DNA of 33,000 bases from Alphaproteobacteria bacterium (GCA_021776075.1 JAJFGQ010000062.1:1-33000); one strand, 5' to 3'; shown: positions 16,589 through 26,154, counted from the first letter of the stretch. Notes: generated from the letters alone by a model not told the origin. Program-made: numbers and translations.

Positions 16589-17560
16589 ATGGGTTTTTCT
16601 ATTGGTACAATAAATATTGATGAACCGGTGTTTTTAGCACCGATGTCAGGCGTCAGTGATTTGCCGTTCCGACGGATCGTAAAGCGCTACGGCGCCGGGC
16701 TCGTATTCTCCGAGATGATTGCAAGCCGTTCGATGTTACAGGAAAACAACAAGTCTTTGCGGGCCAACACCGATTACACCGAAGAATTTCCTATGGCGGT
16801 ACAGCTTGCCGGTTGCGAGCCGGACATTATGGCCGAAGCGGCACAAATGAATGTGGCCCGCGGCGCAGCGATCATTGATATTAATTTCGGATGCCCGGTA
16901 AAAAAAATCGTTAAAAAATTTGCTGGCTCTGCCCTCATGCAGGATGAAAAGCTTGCCGTCCAAATTATGGAAGAAACAGTCAAGGCCGTTGATGTTCCCG
17001 TGACCGTTAAAATGCGTCTGGGCTGGGATGACGATCATTTAAATGCCCCGCGTCTGGCTAAAATGGCAGAAGATGTCGGCATACAGATGATTACGGTTCA
17101 CGGTCGCACGCGCAATCAAATGTATAAGGGAACAGCCGATTGGACCGCCGTGCGCACGGTGAAAGAGGCGGTCAGCCTGCCTGTCATTATCAATGGCGAT
17201 ATTTTAAGCCCGGAGGATGCCAAACAGGCCATGGCCATATCGGGCGCGGACGGCGTGATGATTGGCCGCGGCTGTTGCGGAAAACCGTGGCTACTGCGCC
17301 AGACGATGGATTATTTGCGCAGCGGGGACATAAGCGCGCCGCCGCCTATGGCTGCTCGCCTCACTCTGGTCAAAGAACATTACGATGCCATTTTAAATTA
17401 TTATGGCGGCAGGCAGGGCGTGGCCATCGCACGCAAACATTTATCATGGTATTGCGTCGGCATGCCCGATTCTGCGGCCTTTCGTTCACAGATAAACAAA
17501 GTAACAGACCCCGATGTCGTCAAACAGATGCTTGATGATTACTTTACCAAGAACATTTAA
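16589..17560 (+). CDS. dusB: tRNA-dihydrouridine synthase (Dus family, DusB-like)
   Basis: FMN-dependent TIM-barrel enzyme that reduces uridines in tRNA D loops. Recognisable segments are [33 protein letters not shown] with the catalytic Cys102, [30 protein letters not shown] and [13 protein letters not shown]. The last is typical of the NifR3/DusB group, as is the length of 323 aa. In many alphaproteobacteria dusB (nifR3) precedes ntrBC. Here a GGDEF remnant on the other strand takes that place and overlaps its stop by 4 bases. It is probably in one operon with the ABC-F gene. Confidence 0.92.
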   Translation: MGFSIGTINIDEPVFLAPMSGVSDLPFRRIVKRYGAGLVFSEMIASRSMLQENNKSLRANTDYTEEFPMAVQLAGCEPDIMAEAAQMNVARGAAIIDINFGCPVKKIVKKFAGSALMQDEKLAVQIMEETVKAVDVPVTVKMRLGWDDDHLNAPRLAKMAEDVGIQMITVHGRTRNQMYKGTADWTAVRTVKEAVSLPVIINGDILSPEDAKQAMAISGADGVMIGRGCCGKPWLLRQTMDYLRSGDISAPPPMAARLTLVKEHYDAILNYYGGRQGVAIARKHLSWYCVGMPDSAAFRSQINKVTDPDVVKQMLDDYFTKNI

Positions 17561-17760
17561 ACGACGTCAGTCTTATCCTCTTCACTTGTAATCTTCTTCA
17601 AAAGAACAGCTTTTTGCATTTCAAAAGAATAGGCATTTTTCCCTGCATCTTTTGAAATATAACAACCCTTATCCGCACGCTCCAGAAGGTGCATAACATC
17701 CAATCCGGGCTGTGTCATCGCAATACCTAAACCGTATGTATTAATATATAAAAAAAGCAT
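17557..17760 (-). pseudogene. C-terminal remnant of a GGDEF domain
   Basis: The 67-residue frame reads INTYGLGIA, then LLERADKGCYISKDAGKNAYSF. This matches the end of GGDEF (diguanylate cyclase) domains: the SIGIA strand and the ADxALYxAKxxGKN helix. The GG(D/E)EF loop, the nucleotide-binding half and any sensor are missing. Upstream on the same strand (17761-17860) I see no continuation, only AT-rich DNA. It is best read as a decayed diguanylate cyclase, though a short expressed fragment cannot be excluded. Degraded c-di-GMP genes fit with the degenerate GGDEF-EAL-like protein 2 kb away. Confidence 0.5.
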
Positions 17761-17894
17761 TACCTCTGGAACCGCCTAGAATACGGCTTTAATTAGCATA
17801 ACAAAAAAACAAAACATGAATTGATAAAAGCCAAAGAGTCATAGATCATGTCCATCTATTGTCAGCTCAAGATAACTTTGAAGGAAATGACATC

Positions 17895-18779
17895 ATGGAG
17901 ACGATTTACTGGGACCACTTTTACAATCATATCCTCTTATTGAATCTTTTGATTGTAATCGGCTTACTGACATCACTGCGCCTGTTTTCAGGAACGATCG
18001 CCCATATCAAGGCATCGGATGAATTACTTAAAAAAAATAACCCGGCCTTTGGTATATCGCTGGCGGGAGCTACTCTTGCCCTCACCATTATGCTGAGCGG
18101 TACAATTTACGGCAGCCCCGAAAATGATGCTTATTATTCCATCCTGTCTGTCGGTTTCTTCGGCATTCTCGGTATAATGCTCATGGCTCTGACCCGGCTC
18201 ATTCTTGATAAAGTTACCCTTCCCCTTATTTCCCTTCGTGATGAAATCATAAAAGGCAATATTGCTGTATCTATCGTAGATGCGGGTAACGTTCTGGCAG
18301 CAGCCATCATCATCCGCACCGTTATGATCTGGGTTACAGCCGTTTCAGTAGAAGATGTTATGGCGTTGTTGGGAGGATATCTTGTCTCCCAGTTTATTCT
18401 GACTGCCATGACCCGGTTAAAACGTAAAATATTTGAAACTGTCAACAGGGGCAGCTTTGTGCAAACAGAACTGCAAAAAAACAACATTGCTCTGGCCTTA
18501 AGATTTTCCGGCCAAAAAATAGGAGCTGCTTTTGCCATTGCCACAGCAGCACATGTTGTTGTCTATGAGCAATACAACACCCTTCCGATTCTTACCGCGT
18601 GGTTCTGTGCCTCCCTGATTGCCGTACTGATCTGGAAAATTCTTTGCCTGCTTGCCGAACGTCTTATCTTGTGGCGTGTTGATATGAACAAGGAAGTCCT
18701 GGAACAGAAAAATATGGCCGTTGGTGCCGTGCAGGCCGCAATCTATATCTCTATGGGATTGCTGATTTCATCACTATAA
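17895..18779 (+). CDS. double-DUF350 integral membrane protein
   Basis: About eight transmembrane helices (294 aa) arranged as two DUF350 units of four helices. A signature of Asn-x-Ala followed by small residues recurs four times: LLKKNNPAFGISLAGA, IIKGNIAVSIVDAGN, LQKNNIALALRFSGQ and LEQKNMAVGAVQAA, each leading into a helix. DUF350 (UPF0719) proteins have no firmly known function. Some are linked by gene context to envelope stress or polyamine genes. I chose the ATG at 17895, which has AAGGA upstream, over the TTG at 17859. It is followed after 164 bases by the receiver gene. Confidence 0.8.
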   Translation: METIYWDHFYNHILLLNLLIVIGLLTSLRLFSGTIAHIKASDELLKKNNPAFGISLAGATLALTIMLSGTIYGSPENDAYYSILSVGFFGILGIMLMALTRLILDKVTLPLISLRDEIIKGNIAVSIVDAGNVLAAAIIIRTVMIWVTAVSVEDVMALLGGYLVSQFILTAMTRLKRKIFETVNRGSFVQTELQKNNIALALRFSGQKIGAAFAIATAAHVVVYEQYNTLPILTAWFCASLIAVLIWKILCLLAERLILWRVDMNKEVLEQKNMAVGAVQAAIYISMGLLISSL

Positions 18780-18804
18780 GAACAGAACCTGCCCCCCATA
18801 GATT

Positions 18805-18820
18805 GGGATGTCGACATCCC
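18805..18820. promoter_or_regulatory. perfect 16-base palindrome upstream of the receiver gene
   Basis: GGGATGTCGACATCCC is a perfect palindrome, 26 bases after the DUF350 stop and about 120 bases before the receiver gene. It could be an operator for a dimeric regulator, or a hairpin (6-bp stem, TCGA loop) ending the DUF350 transcript. No T-run follows, which favours an operator slightly. Confidence 0.4.
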
Positions 18821-18943
18821 TGAATATTTACAAACTGTAGAGCCATAGACATAATGTTCTTTTGTTAAGGCAGTTTAATCCAATTGCTATAGGTTGGAAA
18901 CAATGACAGACTGTTCAAAGTTGTATTTCAACGGTTTTTAAAC

Positions 18944-19309
18944 ATGAAAATCCTTATTATTGATGATGATGAATTGATCAGGATGACCTGCCGTAATATC
19001 CTTAAAAAAGAAGGATATTCTGTTTTGGAAGCAGAAAACGGCAACTCTGGATTGGAAGTATTCAAAAAAGAAAAACCTGATCTTGTTATTACTGACATGC
19101 TAATGCCGGACAAAGAAGGGCTGGAAACCATATCAGATATCCGGGCCATAAACCCAAAGGCTAAAATTATTGCCATGTCCGGTGGGGGAAGCACTCATAA
19201 TATGAGCTTTTTACAATTGGCACAAAAAATAGGTGCCGATCGTGTGTTAAAGAAACCCTTTAAGCCAACAGAACTTCTTATGACCGTGAAGGGCCTTCTG
19301 AATACATAG
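18944..19309 (+). CDS. single-domain response regulator (CheY-like receiver)
   Basis: A complete REC domain and nothing else (121 aa). The acidic cluster is DDD (residues 7-9), the phospho-acceptor Asp51 is in VITDMLMPD, the conserved Ser79 is in IAMSGGG and Lys104 is in LKKPF. There is no DNA-binding or enzymatic output domain, so it should act by protein contact or as a phosphate shuttle, as CheY or DivK do. The hybrid kinase at 20822-24589 ends in an Hpt domain that needs such a receiver, which makes this a natural target. That pairing is inference from proximity. No strong Shine-Dalgarno is visible before the ATG. Confidence 0.92.
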   Translation: MKILIIDDDELIRMTCRNILKKEGYSVLEAENGNSGLEVFKKEKPDLVITDMLMPDKEGLETISDIRAINPKAKIIAMSGGGSTHNMSFLQLAQKIGADRVLKKPFKPTELLMTVKGLLNT

Positions 19310-19329
19310 ATATTCTCTTCTCATTATTT

Positions 19330-19343
19330 CATAGTAAACTATG
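19330..19343. repeat. short inverted repeat CATAGT-AA-ACTATG
   Basis: Perfect 6-base arms with a 2-base spacer lie in the 70-base gap between the receiver gene and the GGDEF-EAL-like gene. This could be a regulator-binding site. It is too short and AT-rich to be a useful terminator. Confidence 0.3.
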
Positions 19344-19379
19344 CAGCCTTTATTAACACAAACTCTATAAAATCGGGAT

Positions 19380-20825
19380 ATGTTTCCAAAACATATAAGA
19401 ACATTTTTAAAACTACCGGCCTTCCTGAAACATTTGTTTTTTCAGAAAAAACAAACGCAGGTGGAGCAAATCCATTCTAAAAAAAGCACCTCATTAAATT
19501 CAAAAAAACAGGTAGAACTGGAAAATCTTTGTAACCAGCTTTTCAAAAAGAAAGAGCTTATCACTTCCGGAAAACTCCAATTTATAGGCCTCGCCAAAAT
19601 CAAAAAACGCATGGGAAAGCAATGGGAAGGCCTCAGTAAAATCGTCTATGAAACAACGGAAGAAATCATTGATAAACATATGGGAAAAGGCGATATTTTT
19701 ATCCGTTACAAGGATGACACCTACATCATCGTTTTTGCTCATGCGACCCCGGAAGAAAGTCAACTTAAAGCCTCTTTAATAGCAGAAGAAATCAGAAAAC
19801 GACTTTTTGAACTGGATGAGGAAGAATTAAGAGACATTGAAATCCGGGAAGCCGTCAGTGAGATCAGAACAGACCTGCTTATGGAATCGGATTTCCTTGA
19901 TGGCATGTTTGATCTCATGGATGACTCATTTGGAGATCTGGATATCGAATTTCAAGAAGCAGAACAACAGGACAATATCGAGCCTCCTCCTGAAATTCAA
20001 GCCACTGAAGTCGACACACAAAACTACAAACCTATAAAAACACCCATAAAAAAAAGAAACAATGAATTACCCGCCTTAAACTGTTGCTACGTTCCCTTAT
20101 GGGATACAAGCCGAGGGGCCCTCACAACGTACCTTTGTCTGGCACGCGGAAAGGAAACAGGAAGCAATCCATTCGACAACCACAAGACACTTTACAACAG
20201 CCTTCTCCAAACGCAGACCACCGCACTCGACCACGCCATGCTACAAGTTGTTGCTGCGGAACTAAAAGCCATGGAAGAAGACGGGCGTCAGTTTTTTATT
20301 ATTTGTCCGGTACAGCATGAAACCGTATATAACATGGAAAAATATGAAGAGTATAAACGCCTTCTTTCACATATCCCTCTTGGCCAAAGAAAATTCTTAC
20401 TGCTTCTGGTCATAGATATAAATATAAAAGAAACTAAGCCTCCTAAAAATGCCTATTGGTTTGCAAAACCACTTCGTGTCTTTTGCCCGCATGTCTTTGT
20501 TGAAATCCCCCTAAGACAAGATATTAACTTCAATTACCTGCACAATTCCGGTGTCAATGTTGTCGGGGTCAGATTGGATAACAAGGCCATGACAGAACAG
20601 GATACAATTCACCTGCTTAGTAATTTCAGCACAAAAGCAAAATCACTAAAAATCTCCAAGACTTTTGTTCTGGATGTATCCAGCCTCAGTCTCACAACAT
20701 CAGCTGTATGTGCGGGGTTTGATTTCCTCGGTGGCTCTGCTATTCACGACCCCGTCGATAAACCGGACAGCGTTCACCGCTACCATCATGCTGATCTTAT
20801 AGCAGGCCTTGGTAAACAAGATTAA
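19380..20825 (+). CDS. degenerate GGDEF-EAL-like protein, probably non-catalytic
   Basis: 481 aa, soluble, with a basic N-terminus. Residues about 66-145 look like a GGDEF fold: GDIFIRYKDDTYIIVF aligns with the usual GD..aRyGGDEFviL, but the active-site loop reads KDDTY (111-115). After an acidic, Pro-rich linker (about 165-230), residues 235-460 resemble an EAL domain. CYVPLWDTSRGALTTYLCLARG stands where yQPi...g..gaEaLlR is expected (EAL lost), and the region ends with VCAGFDFLGGSAIHDP, as in GxDxxQGyxxxxP. Metal-binding acids are not evident, so it is probably a c-di-GMP receptor or scaffold, not an enzyme. It follows the receiver gene by 70 bases. Its stop overlaps the convergent kinase gene (TTAA). 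The homology is my reading of patterns. Confidence 0.6.
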   Translation: MFPKHIRTFLKLPAFLKHLFFQKKQTQVEQIHSKKSTSLNSKKQVELENLCNQLFKKKELITSGKLQFIGLAKIKKRMGKQWEGLSKIVYETTEEIIDKHMGKGDIFIRYKDDTYIIVFAHATPEESQLKASLIAEEIRKRLFELDEEELRDIEIREAVSEIRTDLLMESDFLDGMFDLMDDSFGDLDIEFQEAEQQDNIEPPPEIQATEVDTQNYKPIKTPIKKRNNELPALNCCYVPLWDTSRGALTTYLCLARGKETGSNPFDNHKTLYNSLLQTQTTALDHAMLQVVAAELKAMEEDGRQFFIICPVQHETVYNMEKYEEYKRLLSHIPLGQRKFLLLLVIDINIKETKPPKNAYWFAKPLRVFCPHVFVEIPLRQDINFNYLHNSGVNVVGVRLDNKAMTEQDTIHLLSNFSTKAKSLKISKTFVLDVSSLSLTTSAVCAGFDFLGGSAIHDPVDKPDSVHRYHHADLIAGLGKQD

Positions 20826-23800
20826 GAAAGAAATGTCTTTAAATAATCCTTCACCACGCCATATTCCTTCCAGATTTTCTTTAAGATTATCCCCCGCTCT
20901 CCAGCAGGAACATCGGCCATTTCCTGAGCCTTCTCACATAGTTCCTGCAGTTTTTTTGCACCCACCATGCCAGAACCGCCCTTTAATTTATGAGCCGCAT
21001 CAACCCACGCCTTACTGTCTCCCTCAACACAATGCTCTGCTATAATTTTTATGCTTTCTTCGCTTTGTTTTAGAAAAACTGAAATAAAATTCTTAACATC
21101 GTCCGGCGTATCAGCATACGATTCAAGCAAAGATATATCGACAGGCGCATCAGAGTTTTTACTACCCTTTATTTTGCTCTGAAGACTCTCTTCTTCAGGG
21201 AAAATAATCCACTGTTCCAAAACATCTTTCAGTTCATCAGAATCAATCGGCTTACTGACATATTCATTCATACCGGCTTTAAGGCATTTCTCTCGTGTGC
21301 CTCTCATGGCATCCGCTGTCAACGCGACGATAGGGATATCTTTGCCCGTCTTCTTTTTGCTCTTCCTGATATCTGCCGTCGCTTTGTAACCATTTTTCTC
21401 CGGCATATGGCAGTCCATAAGGATTAAATCATAATCCTTATCTTCAAAGGCATTAACGGCCAGTGATCCGTCTCCAACAATATCAATATGTTTTAACCCC
21501 ATACGGCGGAGCAATCTGCTAATAAAATCCTGATTCAACAAATGGTCTTCTGCAATCAGTATCCTGACCTTATCAAAAGGCAGTCTGGTCTTCGAATCTT
21601 GCGTGCTTTTCTTGACTAGTCTATTTGTCCGTGTACGCTCCTCCACCTGATCCGTAATATCAAACGGAATTTTGAACCAGAAAGTTGAACCCTTACCGAC
21701 CTCGCTTTCCACACCGATTGTACCGTCCATCATCTCGACAAGCTCTTTCGTAATGGCCAGCCCTAAGCCCGTACCACCGTATTTTCTGGTTGTCGATACG
21801 TCTGCCTGCGTAAATTTTTCAAAAATATGGCTTAACTGATCTTCCGCTATGCCGACGCCTGTATCTTTCACGGTGCAGAGAATCTCGACTTTACCCTCAT
21901 TTAAAACCTTACTTTCAACTTGAACCTCAACATTGCCTGCATCAATTTCAAAAGTCTTAATCTCGACTGTTTCCGGCGACTGCTCCGTGCTGTCAAACAC
22001 AACATCTACATTGCCTGTATTCGTGTATTTTACAGCATTACTAATAAGGTTCGTAAGAATACGGCCCACACGAAGCGGGTCACCAAGACAATAAGGTACC
22101 TCACCCTGTTCATATTGGTAGTTAAGGGAGACACCTTTCGCGCTTGCTATAGGCGCCATAGACTCCATAACGCTCGCCACCATATTTTTCAGATCAAAGC
22201 CTATATTCTCCAGCACCATATTGCCTGATTCAATTTTGGAAATATCCAAAATATCATTAACAATCTCGAGAAGATTCGTAGCTGACTTATGGACGGTCGT
22301 AGCCATAGACCTGTTGTCTTCACTTATATCTTCATCTTCTACAAACATCCGGGTCATACCCAGAATACTATTGAGCGGTGTTCTTAGTTCATGGGACATA
22401 TTCGCCAGAAAATCTGATTTGGCTTCACTCGCCCTTTCAGCTTCCTTTTTTGAAACGCCCAAGGCCCTTTCTATATCTTTAAGAGTCGTAATATCAACAC
22501 TGTAAATATTGATGTATCCATGATCCGGAATGGGCACAATATGGAAGAAAAAAGTTCTGGAATCGGCTTCCACTTCTATCTCTTGCTGCTGATTTGTATC
22601 AACAGCCTTCTGCAAAGCGCTTTTCAATATAAGCGGCAGATCACTTTGGTCTTTATAGTCCCATAAGTGAAAAAGCACATCAGAGGGTTTGTTTTTGTAA
22701 GACAGGGATAAATCCGCATAATTGAATCGTAAAACGGGAAATGGATTTTGTTCAGGGAAACGCATAAGTTCGTCGCGCTCTTTCTCCGCCTCTTTCTCTT
22801 GTGAAATATCGGAAAGAAGCCCCACAAAAATCTTCTCATTATCGACAGAAACATCCGTAATACTTAAAGATAGCGGAAAAACGTTACCACCCTTTCTTTT
22901 TCCTTCAACTGCACGGTTTCCATCCATAACCACGCTTTCGCCTGTCTTCGTATAGTTTTTTAAATAACCATCATGCTCACTATGATACGGCTCCGGCATC
23001 AGCATATTAACATTCTGCCCCACAAGTTCCGCAGCTTGATAACCAAATATCCATTCTCCCCACTTATTACATGTTTTGATTATACCTTTTGTATCAATCG
23101 TAATAACAGCCTGCATCATGTTATCCATAATAGCCGTAAGATAAGTCGCCTCATCATTCAAAGTATTGCGGGCCAATAAAAGCTCCACGTGCCAATTCCG
23201 AATATTGCGTAAGGCAAAAAACCAGATAGCCACCAAAAACATAAGTGACAGAGCCACAGGATACAGTGCGTAATACATACTTTGCGCCAAAACATGTAAC
23301 TGAGCATGCGCAACAGCCTGACCTTCCTCATAGAATTCATGTAACCCTAGTGACTTATTATTTTTGGCTTGTGTGTACCGGTCACCGGACATGGCATGCT
23401 GTCCGTCATGAAGATTACCCTGACGAACAAAAGCCAGATCCTGTAATTCTATCTCTTCAAGAACAATTTCTGCGTCTCTAATAACGTCAACATACCCCCC
23501 CTCCTCATCATGATCAGGGTATTTCACTGCCATTATTTGTTCCGCTTCTATGATTTGGGCTTGATGCTGTTTATACAGCGCTTCCCATTTCGGCTCCCCT
23601 GTCCGCACCGCCATTCTCGCATCATAAGTCCGGGCATTGTCCAGATACAATATCTGATTAGCCAGCTTATTCATTCCCGCCGCGCTCTCCAGCTTAAAGG
23701 TCAGGGAAAGGTAAGCAGAATAACCATTAACACCAACCCATAAGAGAGAAACAATACTGAATATAACCGCCAGAGTTAGTGTTTTCACAGGAAATGAAAG

Positions 23801-24589
23801 CTGTCTCTTTCCTTGCGTATCGAGCGACTCGGAATGAAATACCAAAGCAAAAACAAGACCAAGGATGACAGCACTGATAGCAGCAATAGACAGTGCTAAA
23901 GTCATATAGCTCTGATCAGGATCGTAACGGCAATCAGCCCAGGGAATGAAAACCGTCGCTGCCATACCTGTATAATGCATACCGCAAATAGCAAACCCCA
24001 TGATAAGAGCGGCCAGAATCTTTAAAGCAAACCGGTATTTTGTAATACGGTATGTCAGTACAAACATGATGAGAAGGGCTGCGCCGGAAGCCAATACAGC
24101 AATAAGAACTGACGCCATAAAAAGACCTGGCTTATAAAGAATATCACCATCCATTTCCATTGCGGCCATGCCTGTATAATGCATACCGCAAATGCCCGCG
24201 CCCAAAAGGATAGAACTCACTATAAGGCGAAAAGCACCAAGCTTTCCTTTTTTGACAATCTGCAAAACAAAATAAGAAATAATAAGTGCCGGAAACATCG
24301 ATAGAGCTGTAATCACCGGATCATAATTTACAACCATGTCCATTTTATAAGCGAGCATACCTATAAAATGCATACTCCATATACCCGCCCCCATAGAAAA
24401 GGCACCCGCATAATGGCACAGTCTCTGATACATTCTATTGTGTGTCTTTGAGATGTAACCGACAAGGTTAAGGGTCGTATAGGAAGCAAAAGAAGCAACC
24501 AGATAAGACAACAGGATCAAAAACGGAATATATGTCCCTGTTTCTGTTATCAAAGGCTGCTCGCCAATTAAAAAGACTTTTTCAAGCAT
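20822..24589 (-). CDS. hybrid sensor histidine kinase: MHYT-PAS-HisKA-REC-Hpt
   Basis: 1255 aa. Residues 20-250 form a seven-helix MHYT sensor with three motifs (MHFIG at 73, MHYTGMAA at 136 and 204), which are proposed metal ligands. A further helix pair (268-290, 440-460) encloses a periplasmic segment. PAS 1 (483-597) contains [14 protein letters not shown] with His539 and Arg559, the spacing of heme-binding FixL. A second PAS-like region is at 605-705. HisKA has His733 (MSHELRTP). HATPase boxes are [16 protein letters not shown] and GGTGLGL. REC has Asp1059, and Hpt has His1200 ([14 protein letters not shown]). It should therefore run a full phosphorelay from membrane or oxygen signals to a separate receiver. 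The ATG has AAGG upstream. Confidence 0.93.
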   Translation of the reverse strand: MLEKVFLIGEQPLITETGTYIPFLILLSYLVASFASYTTLNLVGYISKTHNRMYQRLCHYAGAFSMGAGIWSMHFIGMLAYKMDMVVNYDPVITALSMFPALIISYFVLQIVKKGKLGAFRLIVSSILLGAGICGMHYTGMAAMEMDGDILYKPGLFMASVLIAVLASGAALLIMFVLTYRITKYRFALKILAALIMGFAICGMHYTGMAATVFIPWADCRYDPDQSYMTLALSIAAISAVILGLVFALVFHSESLDTQGKRQLSFPVKTLTLAVIFSIVSLLWVGVNGYSAYLSLTFKLESAAGMNKLANQILYLDNARTYDARMAVRTGEPKWEALYKQHQAQIIEAEQIMAVKYPDHDEEGGYVDVIRDAEIVLEEIELQDLAFVRQGNLHDGQHAMSGDRYTQAKNNKSLGLHEFYEEGQAVAHAQLHVLAQSMYYALYPVALSLMFLVAIWFFALRNIRNWHVELLLARNTLNDEATYLTAIMDNMMQAVITIDTKGIIKTCNKWGEWIFGYQAAELVGQNVNMLMPEPYHSEHDGYLKNYTKTGESVVMDGNRAVEGKRKGGNVFPLSLSITDVSVDNEKIFVGLLSDISQEKEAEKERDELMRFPEQNPFPVLRFNYADLSLSYKNKPSDVLFHLWDYKDQSDLPLILKSALQKAVDTNQQQEIEVEADSRTFFFHIVPIPDHGYINIYSVDITTLKDIERALGVSKKEAERASEAKSDFLANMSHELRTPLNSILGMTRMFVEDEDISEDNRSMATTVHKSATNLLEIVNDILDISKIESGNMVLENIGFDLKNMVASVMESMAPIASAKGVSLNYQYEQGEVPYCLGDPLRVGRILTNLISNAVKYTNTGNVDVVFDSTEQSPETVEIKTFEIDAGNVEVQVESKVLNEGKVEILCTVKDTGVGIAEDQLSHIFEKFTQADVSTTRKYGGTGLGLAITKELVEMMDGTIGVESEVGKGSTFWFKIPFDITDQVEERTRTNRLVKKSTQDSKTRLPFDKVRILIAEDHLLNQDFISRLLRRMGLKHIDIVGDGSLAVNAFEDKDYDLILMDCHMPEKNGYKATADIRKSKKKTGKDIPIVALTADAMRGTREKCLKAGMNEYVSKPIDSDELKDVLEQWIIFPEEESLQSKIKGSKNSDAPVDISLLESYADTPDDVKNFISVFLKQSEESIKIIAEHCVEGDSKAWVDAAHKLKGGSGMVGAKKLQELCEKAQEMADVPAGERGIILKKIWKEYGVVKDYLKTFLS

Positions 24590-24711
24590 TATAAAACCTT
24601 ATGGAGCCATGGACAAATAGAAGTATTACACATTTCAAAACGCTTTAGAACAGGAAGCGAATGTTCCCCTAAGCCATCAGTGCTTCTCTCATAGTCTACC
24701 TCGAATCTGAA

Positions 24712-24756
24712 GTAACTTTTTAATAAAGTTACAAGGATACTGAGAGATTCCTTGTA
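24712..24756 (+). promoter_or_regulatory. two overlapping hairpins in the rsmB leader
   Basis: Hairpin 1 is GTAACTTT (24712-24719), loop TTAAT, AAAGTTAC (24725-24732). Hairpin 2 is TACAAGGA (24730-24737), an 11-base loop, TCCTTGTA (24749-24756). They share bases 24730-24732, so both cannot form fully. CAAGGA (24732-24737) can also pair with TCCTTG at 24809-24814, which contains the TTG start codon of rsmB. This looks like an alternative-pairing translation control element. The transcription start is not known. Confidence 0.45.
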
Positions 24757-24811
24757 CAATAGAGTCCTTTAGCGTTAGAACCTCTGGTGCTTTAAATAAA
24801 GGAGATATTCC

Positions 24812-26116
24812 TTGCTTCCCTCTTCGCGCATTAAAACGGTTATCGAGTTGCTGGAAAAAATAGAAACCAGCAGGGTTCCCATGGATACAACCATTGGCGA
24901 TTATATGCGTTCCCGGCGCTATATCGGTGCCAAAGACCGCCGCTTTATTGCCGAACGCTGCTATGCCCTTGCGCGTGCTCGGGCGCGTATTTCCTGGTGG
25001 CTGGAAAGCGTAAAAACCGAAGACACGCCGCGCTCGCGTGTTCTGGTATATGAGTCCCTGACGAAAGAGCGGGATGAAAAATCAATAGGGACACAGTTTG
25101 ATGACTCCAAATACGGGCCGGAATCCCTGACAGAAGAAGAACAAGCCATTCTACACAAGCTTTTTAAGCAAGACTTAAACCATCCTTCCATGCCTGAATC
25201 TGTGCGGGTTGAATGCCCGCCGCAATATGAAGAAAAACTACGTGCTTTTTTGGGTGATGATTTTGCCGCTCACATGGAGGCCCTGATACCGGGTGCCACA
25301 CTTGATATGCGTATTAATTCATGGCGAAAAGAGCGGGAAGAGGTTCAAACAATACTGGAAAAAGACGATGTAGAAACAGACCCCACACCATACTCCCCAT
25401 GGGGCTTACGCGCACGTGACAAGGCTTATTTATCCAAAACAAAGGCCTTCCAAAAGGGCTGGGTCGAAATTCAGGATGAAGGCTCACAGCTTATTTCTTA
25501 CCTATGTGACGCCAAACCGGGCATGCAGGTTCTTGATTTTTGCGCCGGGGGCGGCGGCAAAACTCTAGGACTCGCCGCCAGCATGAAAAACAAAGGCCGC
25601 ATTGTGGCCACGGATATCGAAAAAAGCCGTTTGGAAAAAGGACGGCGCCGTTATAAAAAAGCAGGCGTAGCCGATATTATCGAAGTCCGGCCCTTATCGG
25701 ATGAAAAAAACCGCAAATGGCTACGGCGGCAAAAAGGCACATTTGATCTAGTGCTCGCCGATGTGCCCTGCACCGGTACGGGAACATGGCGGCGTAACCC
25801 GGACCTGCGCTGGCGTGTTTACGGGCCGCCTTTGGAAGAACTACTCGTCATACAGGCTGAAATTCTGGATAAAATAGCCAAGACGGTAAAGCCGGACGGC
25901 AAGCTGGTTTATGCAACCTGCTCCCTGCTACCCGATGAAAATGAAGAACAGGTAGACGCCTTCTTAAAACGTCATGATGATTTTGAGGTTCTGCCGCTGG
26001 AAAAAGCATGGCCGGACGAAACGAAGCCACCCTGCGCCGGGCCTTATATGCGCCTAACACCCCGTGCCCATAACACGGATGCTTTCTTTGCGGCTGTTCT
26101 GGTACGAAAAAAATAA
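24812..26116 (+). CDS. rsmB: RsmB/NOP2-family rRNA (cytosine-C5) methyltransferase
   Basis: 434 aa. An N-terminal NusB-like helical region (SRIKTVIELLEKI.. RRYIGAKDRRFIAE) is followed by a SAM-dependent methyltransferase: motif I VLDFCAGGGGKTLGLA, TDIEKSRL, motif IV LADVPCTGTGTWRRNPD (Cys320) and motif VI YATCSLLPDENEEQV (catalytic Cys370). RsmB makes m5C967 in 16S rRNA. The exact site here is inferred from the family. The start is TTG at 24812 with GGAG 7 bases before it; the homologous N-terminus begins right there, so the rare start is likely real. Its leader contains unusual hairpins. Other m5C methyltransferases (RsmF) are less likely given the N-terminal region. Confidence 0.85.
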   Translation: MLPSSRIKTVIELLEKIETSRVPMDTTIGDYMRSRRYIGAKDRRFIAERCYALARARARISWWLESVKTEDTPRSRVLVYESLTKERDEKSIGTQFDDSKYGPESLTEEEQAILHKLFKQDLNHPSMPESVRVECPPQYEEKLRAFLGDDFAAHMEALIPGATLDMRINSWRKEREEVQTILEKDDVETDPTPYSPWGLRARDKAYLSKTKAFQKGWVEIQDEGSQLISYLCDAKPGMQVLDFCAGGGGKTLGLAASMKNKGRIVATDIEKSRLEKGRRRYKKAGVADIIEVRPLSDEKNRKWLRRQKGTFDLVLADVPCTGTGTWRRNPDLRWRVYGPPLEELLVIQAEILDKIAKTVKPDGKLVYATCSLLPDENEEQVDAFLKRHDDFEVLPLEKAWPDETKPPCAGPYMRLTPRAHNTDAFFAAVLVRKK

Positions 26117-26154
26117 AGATTGACTTTACATATAACGACAAGTAACATCTTCTC

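Noticed and set aside
17859-17894. TTG start for the DUF350 protein
   Set aside because: The ATG at 17895 has AAGGA at the right distance and begins just before the first membrane helix.
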